NCBI RefSeq assembly: GCF_020740795.1
Contig: NC_067312.1
Span: forward strand, 60,984,405 to 61,048,404
Direction of reading: 5' to 3'
Source: Apus apus
Lineage: Eukaryota; Chordata; Aves; Apodiformes; Apodidae
DNA length: 64,000 nucleotides
The position numbers and the translations under genes were made by a program. Each line of letters starts with the position of its first letter. The stretch's first letter is position 1. The notes under the pieces are model-generated. The model was not told the origin of the DNA. It did not search any database and saw only the letters and a list, made by a program, of their open reading frames with translations. Shown piece by piece: positions 48,001 to 60,000 of the stretch.

Positions 48001-51000
48001 CAGCAACAGCTTAGAAGTTCATTCATGACCCACCTCTCCCTGTGCTTTCAAGGCTGGCAAAAACATGCTACTATCTTTTTTCTCTTCCTACTCTAGTTTT
48101 GGAGATAAACTTGATTCTTTGCCTTCAAGAGTGAGATGAGGGGAAAAATTTTTTTATAATTCCCCCAAAAGCATGTATGTATGTGTTTATCTTTATATGT
48201 GTTCATATGTTTATGTATATTTTACAAAGTCTCCCATAGGTTTGCAAGGGCTGATTTCAAAAACTGGACAATTTACTCTTAGACGACTGAATCCAATCTC
48301 TTTCTTTTGGTTATAGGCAACTTGGTAACCCACAATTTGTTTGTAAGTACAGTACTTGATCATCTCCCACACAGTGTACATAAGTGTGGGATGTTCCCTC
48401 TAGTGAACATAAGTAACTTACTGAGAGTGCACGCACTACCACTTTCGAACATTATGAGTGACTGTAATCTCTCTTACAACTCAGTACAGCTTCTCTGCAC
48501 ACTTATTTCCAGTAACAGGACTTGTGACAACAGTAGAGATTTTGTTGATGTCTGGGTGGTTATTGTGGTAGTTTGGAGAATTCTTGAACACAAATACTTG
48601 TTCTTTTTGTTGACATGCTGCTCAGTGGGGACTAGTCTGAGTGGCTGGATCGTTGTGAAAGCCTGTGGAAACTTAGAGGGAATAGCAGTTGCTCTAGATA
48701 ATATCTGTTTAGCATTTTGGCGTGCTAATGTTAGTTTGTCTTTAAAACGCACTAAACAGTGAAAAATTGGAAGAACTGTCCACACTTGGAAGAAAAGGAA
48801 AATTATAATTAATAGAGGTTTGTATAAGGTTGCTGTTGGAGTGAGGAATGGAATTTTGACAGTAAAAGAGTAAGTGAGGTGAAGAGAATTAGAGAGGGCA
48901 AATATGAATCTGAGATGTAAGGAAAAAGTTTCTTCCAGCATTTTGCAACTGTGACAGAATTATTCTTGGCATTTTTGGGTCAGTCTGATGTTTAGATTGT
49001 TAATGTGATAGAAATTTATTCAACTGTCTATTATTTTTTATGCAGAGGGTTTCTCTTGAAGATATGGATATATAGAATTTAGGATCTGTGTTCTGTACCT
49101 TTGCAGTTAATGGATCATGTACATGTGTAGTCAGTGGATCTGTGCATAACAACTTAGATATATATGACAGGTCAATGTTTTTTTTTTTGTCTTGAAGCTG
49201 TTGAGACTAATACTGAAATAAAAATGTACTTCATAAAGTGACTCTAACTTTCTTAAGTGTTGTGAATGACTTCTGAGCTGGAATTTCACAGAATTAGGAA
49301 ATTGACTGTTGCTGGATATTACAACTGTAGATGTGCTGCTTTTAACAGCAAACTTCAGGATGCGAGCTTGATATTTATCTAAAAGGAGGTTTAAAAGTAG
49401 AATGAACAATTTGCATTTTATTCTTGGTTGTTCTATAGCTTGTTTCTTTGTGTGTTTATGTACATATAAATATAAATTGCTTTAGATTGCAGCTTCTTAC
49501 GGAAAGGTGATTTGTATCTTTGAGCCGGTTAGCATCTTGAAGGAGAACAGCAGTCATCATGATGTAAGTAATTCATCACTCCTTAATTCATTTGCTCAGT
49601 TATAAAGCTCAACTAATTTTTATGGTTTCCTTTAAAGTTGAATGTTTCTTGGATTTATTCTTTTAATGATAAAATAAAATGGAGGCATAAGATGGTTATT
49701 GGGAAAGGAAAATAGTAGGTGGAGATCAGAGACATGTAATTTGAAATAGTTTTTTTTAAAAAAAAGTTTTACTGTAATACTTCATATTACTGATTTATCT
49801 CACCCCACAATTCATAACTGAAATATTCCAGAACCCCAGAAGTTGTTCACACCCCTGTTCTCTAAGGAGCATACCCAGTGTGTTTTACAGTTCTACTTTA
49901 ATTTTGGTATATGAAACTGTGTGCTCTTGGTCAAATCCGTAATAGTTTCAAAAAGTCTGTGGCTTTTTTAGAATATCTGATTGCATGCTTATACTTCAGT
50001 TTTTTTATAAAAGTGAATAAAAACAGTATTCTTTTGATAGCATGGCTTCTTTTCAGTGACAGTAGTTTACTGAATTAGCAGCCAAAATCTTAGTTTCTGG
50101 ATAATAGTAAGATTTAGTGCTAGTTATTTAGCCATCCTTCTTACATGGAGAGGATTGCTCTTATAATTAGAAGCATTAGTGTCTAATTAAGACAGTTTGA
50201 GAGCTTTGACAGCAGTTGCTCTTTGTCTTCAGGGATTTGGTCGTTCGTATAAATGAATTGGTTACGTGGCTGTGTAGTAGATTCCTTTCTTTAAACTAAC
50301 AAGTTCAGTCATAGGGTTCCTGGTATACCTGTAAACCAGTGGTGTTTTATGCATTAAGTATCTACTATTGAATATATGTGTATATATATATATATTCATA
50401 TATATATATATATATGAAATTATACCACTGAAAGCAGTGGAATAAAATAACACTAACATGTGACTTCCTATGCTTATATGAACTTTTTAGAAGTATTGCT
50501 CTCTTTTTTTTGATTATTGGAGCTGTGGAATCCATCCTGAATGTTTTTCTATACTGGTAAACAGCACACTTACCTTGAAACTTTAAAGTTAGCATAGTCA
50601 CTGTAAGCAGCAGAGAAAGCAGTGTGCACCCATGATTTGCTTTCAAGTATTTATAGTCAAGGAAATAGTCTGTTATTTTATTCTTGCGGTTAACCTCTAT
50701 GCAATGATTTCCAGTGTATTTAGGTTGTTGTAAGATTGTATCTGTCTTTCATATAATAGAATGTTTGGGATCTGAAAAAAAATAACCAGTGAGCCAACAA
50801 AAAAGCCCCCCTGCATCACAAACATTTAATTTAGCTCCTTATCTGCAGATAGTTCTTACTGTTTTCTACTAAACTTTTGAAAGATTTAGTAGTTATATTT
50901 CAGCGTTCAAATTGATTGGTTTGATATTTTTGCAGTGAGAGATTATCAGTTTTGAAAGTGTATCTTTGTGAATTAAAAAAAACCCCTTTTGGTTCTAAAT

Positions 51001-54000
51001 ATTAATTCCAGTAAGTTTCTTTTATAATTCAGTGCTTGAAAACTTTGCAACCTGTTATGAAAACAGCCTAGATAAATATTTTGTGAGTTTAATCTTTGGC
51101 TTGTTCCAGGGAAAGAAGTAATAATGCAAAATCTGAAGGTAGCTGACTGTTCTATTTTACATATTATAAAAAAGGGGGCAATAGTATAATATGTTACATT
51201 GACTGTATTGGAATACTTTAATTCAGCTGTACTACTGATATCAAACACCAAGTGCACTTAGTGTATTTAATTTTTCATGTATTTTCCTTTTTCCAAAAAT
51301 AAAATCAGACTTCTCTTAAAAAAACAAGCCCAAACTCAGATTCTGATGATTATTTTATATACTTAATTTTTTCAAGATATACTTTTAAAAGAAGAAATAA
51401 GAAACTTCTAATTGTATGGTCAGATTAATGGAAAGCTATTTTCATTAAAAGTTGGAACAAACCAAATTTTATTACCTAAGCAGTAATTTATTTTAAACAC
51501 ATCCTTTGTAGAAGTCGGAAAGTGCAGTGAAGATGTACTATTTCTAATGTGAAAGGGGGAGGGAGGGGAAGTGATTGTTTTCATACTAATGGTTGTGAAT
51601 ACTTAAAATTTCAGGTGTTACATTATCAGTGGCAAAAGAATGCTCAAATCTTACTGGATGCTATAGCACATAATCTAACGTGGGATCCCACAGGTACGTC
51701 TAGAATGAAATAAGTACCTACCTATTTGATACTGCAACTAATTTATTATTTAAATTTCACCATTTGAGGACAAGGAAGAGATGTTAGTTTTGTCCCAGCA
51801 TAACAGACAATGTCAGGGGGGAGTGAAATCTACCTTTTGTCACTAGTTGTGGGAGAACCAAAATGTTGGATGCATCTGCATGGTCTCAGTCAGTTACCAT
51901 AATCTTAGCAGTATCTAATGTTTAAATGCTGGATAGTTGTTATGGAAGAAGAACATCCAGAGTAGCTCTAGGTGTTTCTTTTAGAGAATAATTTCTTTGG
52001 GAATTTGGTTAATTTTCACAATTTGAAAATTTCTTTATATATGAGAGTATCTTCTTGCAAGATGGAGCCAATCTATATTCCTGTAGTTGAATAAGTAAAA
52101 GGCACACTACTATTACAGTAAATTTACTATAGAAGAGGTGTTAACATGATATCTGGCATATTTTTCCCTGCAGTTTATTCTTTATTTCTCTCTTTATTTC
52201 TTGTTTTCTCTTGCTTAGTAGAAGTCTATATTTTGCTACTTGTTTTGTAGTTACATTGTTATAAATATTGGTTGTAGGCACTCGCCTTTTGACTGGTTCC
52301 AGTTGTCTTCAGCTTTGGTCTAATACTCCTTTGGAAAACCCTTCTGACAATGGCAATACTGAAACAACAGATGTTGGACTTGGAGAATGGAGGTGTATCT
52401 GGCAATGCAAGTAAGAAACTTGTTTAAAGTAATTGTTTTAAGTAATTCCTTTTTCCTTGCTGATTTGTGCCTTTCAGACAAAATACTCTTTGTAGTTCAG
52501 TGAAATCCTATTGTATACTGATATTTGATAAATATTATGATATGTTACAAACTTGAACCATATGTCCCTTGAATATGTGACATTTCTTTCTTTGCACAAG
52601 ATCAGCTGTAACTGGTTTTGATGTACTGCGTTCTTTGACTGTTCTTCAGTTATATTGAACGCCAGTAAAATACTGAGGGAAGGCTGCTGTTGAGACTGTT
52701 GCAGTAGACTTGGTTCCTTGTACAAGAAGTAAGATGAAAACTGCACATTTGAAAATTATTTCCTTGCAGGACTTCTTAAAATAAGCTTTCTTCTTTGTCA
52801 CGTGTACTGCACCTTTTTTCTTATATATTTCTCCGCTTCCGCACACCTTTTACTTTTTCTGTGTTTATTCTGAGTATTTGGAACACTCATGCAAAGATGG
52901 ATTGATTCTGTTTTATTGCATCTCTGAATGCTCTTCTTGTATTCATGTTGATTTTTGTCTTTGTTTCTGTGTATTGGTACATTCAGACAAGTTTTAGTTT
53001 AGTACTTCAGTTTATAAGACAATATATTTCAAACTCCTTCCTGCGATAGGAAGACTTTACTAATACGTTAGGTACACTGTTCACTTGGGACCAATGTACT
53101 ATACAGAAGCCTCCTTAAAGAAGTCTCCCAAAGTGGCTGGCCGGAGAGACCCACCGGAAATTATTCTTTATGAAGTACATAGCATTGGTTGGGTAGTTCC
53201 CTGAAAAAAATCCTTTTTATAATCCTTCAGTTGTTCCTTTTCTATGTACTCTCTAACTTTTAGCAAGGATGTGTTTAAAATCCAAAGACCATCCAAATGA
53301 CAACTGAATATTTTTTTTTTCCTTTGAATACAATGAATTATTTAAGAAGTTGAAGACTTGCTCTATTTATTGAAACACCTGTGGACCTTCATCTCTCAGC
53401 CTGAGAGAAGGAGTCTACCTGTAGCTAGAATGGTGTGACTATCACTTTAGAATCTGTGGTTGTGTTAACAGTAGTCAAGCTGATACAGACACTGCTTTTT
53501 CTTTGACCCTTCAATAATATGTTTTGCATTTGTACCATGTACCTTACAGACGTTTTCATAGGCCTCCATGTGTTTCCTTCCCTCTTAGAAACACTTTTGT
53601 GGAGAAGAGAGAGCTGAGTGTTGCATGCCTTGAACTAGTAGGTCCTGGGAGAGGTTAACAGAGCTTTCCAGAATAATTTTTAAAATGAGGAAAAGATTCC
53701 AAATGTCTTTTTATTGCCCCTGCTAGGAGAGTGTTGCTTAAATCTAGGTGGAAATTTACTTTCTTTGGTGCATGCAATTTGTAACTGGCTTGCTGTTGTT
53801 ACTGCACACACTAAACACATCATGCTTTTGTTGATCTGATGACTATCTTAATCCTTCCTGAAAGTTGTGTCTTACAGTTCCTTATACATGTCTAATAAAT
53901 TCAAGGTGAAAACCTACACTGTAGTTGTGCTGCACAATTAAGTTTTTGTAGTTCTTGTTGCCATTAATAAGCCTGTCACTTTAGGTATTAGGTTGGTGCT

Positions 54001-57000
54001 TCAAAACCTGTTAAAGAAGCTAATTTATTAGTATTTCCAATGAAAGTAAAACACAGCAAAAATGAACCCTATATTTAGGTTTAGATTATTTTGGTGTGCC
54101 ATTTTTTACCAGTGTGACCATACTTCTTGGCCACAATGTTCTTTTATGCCATGTTTTTTTCCTGAGTTACAACTATGGGAAGTATGAGAAATGGAGGTGT
54201 CTTTCAGATAAATTGGAACATAGGATGTAACAGCAGAAATAAATTTGAAATCTAAATAATTGTTAAGTGGAAGTTGAGCATATATACCTACAGTTTAATC
54301 TGTTAGGAGCTGTTTCTTTATTACAATATTTTGGAATACTGGACATTGTAGCACGCTCAGCTGTGGCTTTTTGGTTTTCTGATTTTCCTGTGTGATCATA
54401 AACGTGTTACAAGTTTACCTCCTTGTTCTTGTAGTCTTTCTAAAGCTTAAGCTGTTTCACACAGTACAACAGGTGCTTGCATGTAAGAATTAAATCACTT
54501 TCATGAGCTCAAGGGGCAAAAACTGTTTTGAGTTTTAAGAAAGTTCGTAACTTTGTATTTATTTCATAGAACTGCTTCTCAAGTTTGTCTAATGAAATTC
54601 TCACCAGATGGGGAGTTCTTTGCTACTGCTGGAAAGGTAAGTATATTTTTCTAATTGTTTTGTACTAATTCAGATAAGCTATTAAAGCAAGAAACAAAAC
54701 AAAAGCACTTTTTTTTTTTTTAAAAAAAAGCACTATTAAATGAAAATTTTTATTATTTTTTATGTAGTATTTTCAGTAATCCTTCTATGCATCTTTACAT
54801 TTTCGTATATAAAAAATTGGGGAAAAGGTACTTGGGGGAGGAACAAACATTCACTGTTTACTATTTTAAAATACCCATTTTTTAATCAGTACCAAATTAT
54901 AAGACATCAGAAATAGAAGAGTTTTGGGGATGGAGGAAGATCTGTGTATGAGCTCACTGACTGATACTCTTTCAGTGAGGAAATACAGAGTTTCACTATT
55001 ATCCTGACACCGCTAGTCCAAAATAGCTTTTTAATATCTTTTTGAGAATATGTGTCTATATGTTTGTTTGTTTACATAGACGAGAATTCACATTCCCCTC
55101 CACAGGTATATTTGCACATAGATAAGGTCAGTGTTCGTGTCCAATCTTACAGATTAGTTTGGTGTGCTCAGCATTGAGTGGTTTATCAAGAAAAGCAACA
55201 AAATCCCTTGGCAAGATAAGCAAAAAAATTTAAGCAAAATGTCACATCTTTTCACTTCCTGAAACACTAACAGACTGATCTTTTATTTATACTACAAAAC
55301 TTGTTGTTCAGGTTCTGTAAGAGAACATAACAAGTCAAAGCAGAAAAAACCAAGAAATCTGGAAGATCCAGTGAAAAGCTGTGACAAATCCATATAAGAA
55401 TATGTATTACTTGTTAAAGATGTGAAATAAGTACTTGTTTTCTACAAATAATACTGTTGTCTTTATTTGACACTGACATTGATCAAAAAACTCGGGTGAG
55501 AAAATCCAGACCCGTTTTGTGGGAATTTATGAAATTATCAAAGTAGGTAGTAGGAAAAAATGTTTTCAGATTGCTGTTTTTAAAAAAGAAACTGAAAACG
55601 TAACAGTGTAAGCAGTTTTAACAATGATTAAGAGATGCAGGTAGCCATCAAGTTTGTGCTACCAACTAAAGAATCCAGCAGAAACTTCCGAATTACTAAA
55701 AAGGAAAAAAATGTTAGTATGTAAGGTTGAGAAAATGTTACTGAGGAGACTAATGACACTTGTTTAAGTGTCACAGAATCCAGAGCAGAACCTGAGAGAG
55801 TAAGTTTCAGATGTAAGAATGAAAAGCAGTTGTGTAGTTTGGTCTAGTCTGCCTCAGAAGCATAAATGTAAATTAATAGGTGTGCACAGAGATTGGTTAG
55901 AACAATGTTTGATTTAGTAGAACTGTGTGGAACTCCACTGTTGCTGTCTGGATCATGAAGTCCCTTAATACATGCTCGAAGCATAAAGATTCAACGATGG
56001 TTCAGTTTGCAAGTCAGTCTGGCTTTTAAAATGTAGTTCTCAAGCATATTTTCATTATTCAGTTGTATGCATCAAGAACAGATGAGTAACACATTTTTCT
56101 TAGTTGTAGGTGTTTGTTTTCTCCCTCTAAAGTTTGCCATTTCAGATCATTATGCTTGTTTAGAAGACAAGCATTTTTCAAGCATTTGCTATCTTTAAGG
56201 AAGAGATAAAGATACAACAAATCTGTAAAATTATCTAGATTTCTTTTTCTAGGTAAACCGTATTCCAATTGACTAGTCTCCAACATGTGAAATGAAATCC
56301 TAGACTTTCTTGGTGATAAACTGTACTCCATGTAATAAAAATGCAACAAGTTTTCATGCTCCATTCCTGTTTTGCTTTTTTTGGATGTCATATTGCTTGC
56401 TGTATGTTCTGAGGTCTCTTTAGCCATTTACTATCTGAAAGGAGGGTAATTCCAGTAATGTTTAAGATAACTATTAGTTATAAAACTGAGTACAGGTTTT
56501 ATGAAAAAAATGTATATTTTGTCATTGATGATGATATATACTGTATGTATTTGACTATTTTTAAAAATCAGTAGGAGTTCACATTTATTTTAAAAGTCAA
56601 GTTTTAATAGTTTCTAATGCTATAATACAATTGAATTGTGGAAAAAATGTATTAATCTGCAAATAGCTTCTAGAGGGATAATTTCCTTGCAGTTTTTGAC
56701 TGCAATATCTTGCGTCATGTTCTGTAGTCTTTTGGTATAAGCTCATGCAAAGCACAGTTACTAAGTAAGTAGGAAAAACTGTGAACTAAGTAGGAAAATT
56801 AAAAATTATCATAAATTGTTAAATTACCTGCAGAATCTTTAAAACACATCTTTGTTTCTATGTCTTCTTTGTTTAATGTTTTATGAGAGAGAAGATGCTG
56901 GTCAGTGAAACAACCAGCACCTCCTCCTCCCCCATGTCATGTTAAGCATACCCAGATTAATACATTATTTCATTACTGTTCATATTTAATAGCTGATCAA

Positions 57001-60000
57001 CAGCTTGTGAATCTCAGAATCACAGAATTGTTCTGATTTCAGAAGACCTTTAAGATCGTGAAGTCCAACCTTTAACCTGACTCCACCAACCATTAACCTA
57101 ACTCTGCTGAGTCCAGTGCTGAGCCATATTCCTAAGCACCGCATCTACACTTTTTTTTTTTAGCACCTCCAGGGATGGTGATTCAGCTGCCTATTATGCA
57201 AAGGCAACTGGGGAGCTATGGTAGTTCCTGGAGAGACATACCTGCTGTGCCAGGCAGGAGCTTGCTACCATTTACCCCTATACTCTTAAGTCACCACATT
57301 CATTCAGGCAGAGGGGATAGGGACTTCTCCATGTCATGAGCCCTGTCAGCCTATTGAGCTTGTTTCAGGGAGGGTAGATGGTGGCTCTAGTGGTCTTATC
57401 TCTTTCTTGCATTCCCTGATGCTTCATAACCTACTCACCCCCTCCCAAATCTTCATCACAAAGTGGAGGAATTCCTCCACCTGGGCACACCTCCCACAGG
57501 TGTGCTTACTGCTGCCATCCAATAATGGTGTGTGAGTAGTGTGCAAACACACCTGCATGGCATTTTCCCAGAAGAGCTCAGTCTGGGAAGCTGCATCAAC
57601 CCTAGAGTTTGCGGAGCTGAGGGTTGCCATGGCTTTGTGCCAGCTGGATAGCATAATTCCCCAGCCAAGCTTCAGTGCCCTCCCTGCATGCCCTCCCTGC
57701 ATGCCCTTTTAGACAAACTCAAGTGCCCTGCTCTGGCTGAGGTATGCTCTGTTTGCCCACTCTGTGCACAGAGCTTCTGGTCACTAGTGCTCCCTACACT
57801 GCTTTTTATAAGCAGGGTGTTGTCCCTTGTTCTGTGCTAGTTTATCTGGTCCTTAAAGGCAGAAGGACAAGGACACTAGGAACATGATTTTTTCAGTTAT
57901 TGTGTGTGCAGACTGAGCAGTAGTGAGTTTGATTTTTGAGATGTAATCTATTGCTTGTATTCCTAATGCTTAAATTTGTGTCTGTAGGTTTTCGGGGTTT
58001 TCTGTCAAAGTACAAGTAGTTTTATGAAAATTTGAATACCAGTTCAAGCCAGTACAACTTGTAGTTCTGCAGCTAAAAACTTGCAGCTAGTAAGGAGGTG
58101 CAGAGTTAAATGGAAGTTATTAATGGCAAGAGAGATTAAAAGGAAGCTCTGCTACATTGTTGTTTTTTTTTTTTTAAGATCAGGTTTTGAAGTTCTTTTT
58201 ATTGAACTGGCTTTCTGTCATCCAAAAAGTACTTAAAAGAAAAATGAAAACATACCCAGAAGTACTGAAGGTGAATCATATTCTTATTTACTGTCCTTTT
58301 TCTTTCCTCAGGATGATTGTCTTGTGAAAGTATGGTACAATACAGACAGCTGGCGATCAGCCGTAACACCACCTGGTGCAAGTCCAGAAAAACAAGTAAA
58401 AGAAGTTGATTTTTCATTTGTTTATTTGGCTCATCCTCGATCAGTAAATGCATTTTCATGGAGGAAGACTAGTAAATTCATGCCACGGTCAGTAGTTATA
58501 ATAATATCAGTTTTATAGATTGCCCAAAAAATCCCGAGCTGTACTGTCTTCCTAGATATACTGTCAACAGTCACACAAGTTGTACAGTTTAGTTCAGTTA
58601 ATAATTGAGTTTGTAGACCTTGTATATTGTTAGTGTATATTTGTAGAATTCCTTCACACTGAAGTTCTTGAGAGGGCAGTAAGCATCCTCTTGTCTGGTA
58701 AGGGACTGAAAAGATAAAAAGCAAGTCCCTCCGACTGGCTTAGAGATTAGAATAAATATAAAATGAGCTCTTGGAAAAATAGGTCTCTGTGTCTTTTTGA
58801 TTGCACTATCTTGAATGGTCATCCATGCATTTGATCTCAGCTTGTCCTTCTCTTATCTGTCCTAATGGAATCAGCAATTCAAAAATGCTGTCACTTTGTC
58901 ATCTTTCTTGAAGATCTAAGTATTTCTGTGTCTTTTGTTTCTCTACATAACACAAACTAGATCTCTGTCAGAAACAGTATCTGGAAATTGAATAAAAATG
59001 ATCATTTGGAATTGATATTTTGGGTTTGATTTTTTTTTTGGGTGTTCTAACAATTCCTGAATGGCCTGTCTCTAGTTTTTGTCGGTAATTGTCCTGTCAA
59101 ACTGAAAGAGCGTTACCAATTCTGTGCCTTGCATCCATCTTTTTGCTGTATTATTCCACATAGTAGCCTCTTGAATTCCACATACTTTTGTGTTTAAACA
59201 AGTTTATGCTGTCATTTACACCAACTTTGAAGTAGGAAACACTTTATAAGGCCTTTATTGTACTGTTTAAATGATTCTTCAAAATCCACATACTCTATTA
59301 TGTCTAAGGGAATTTGCTGCTAGACAGGCCAGTTAGACGTTCCATATAGTTCTCAGGTCTTAGCTAAAACTAAATTGTGAACTTGCCTGAACTGCAAGCA
59401 TATTTTTTTCAGTACCCTTGTTTAGGTTAATAGGATTTTTTATATGTATAAAACAAAAATTGCATTTGAAAAAAGAGTAATTAATAAAAGTGTGTAGTTG
59501 CTATTTTATTCCTGGTATTATCTTGGTTTCTCCCATTTGTATATATTATAAGTGCTAGGTAGCAATAAGATCTGGGGAACTGAGAACAGGAATGCAGAAT
59601 CTGATTAGATTTTTATCTGAAGGACTTTAAAAAGGAAAACATAAAAATAAAAACAGAAATTCCAACTGTGATTTATTCTATAGGTTGAAATCTGTGATTT
59701 AGTGTTGCACTGTTGTGTAATGAAGTTTGAGGTAATTTATATCCAGATATTTGAACAGCTATGGAAGCCTTTCATACAGAATCTCTTTTCCTAGGAATGT
59801 GTTGAGATTTTCTTTCCTTAGTATCTTTAAGTTACTTGGTGGAGTTTTAAAAACTGATAATGGAATATTTTGTGGTACGGTTGTTTTATTTTGATGCTAT
59901 GTGATAGTAAGCAGCCTCTTCACACCTAAAATTTTGTTTTTGTTAGTGGTGCTGTCTGCAATGTACTCCTCACTTGCTGTAAGGATAATGTCTGTCGTCT

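Larger units (their letters stand above)
45762..49485 (+). other. DMXL1 intron 2
   Basis: GTATGT...TTTAG. This intron carries two plus-strand CR1 pieces at 47185-47788. Two open frames on opposite strands at 48307-48762 (plus) and 48474-48941 (minus) overlap, with no recognisable domain. Confidence 0.9.
54637..58311 (+). other. DMXL1 intron 6
   Basis: GTAAGT...CCTCAG, about 3.7 kb. It contains a minus-strand CR1 end at 57016-57190 and a minus-strand retrovirus-like remnant at about 57200-57860. A 122-codon antisense frame at 56059-56427 is unexplained. Confidence 0.9.
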
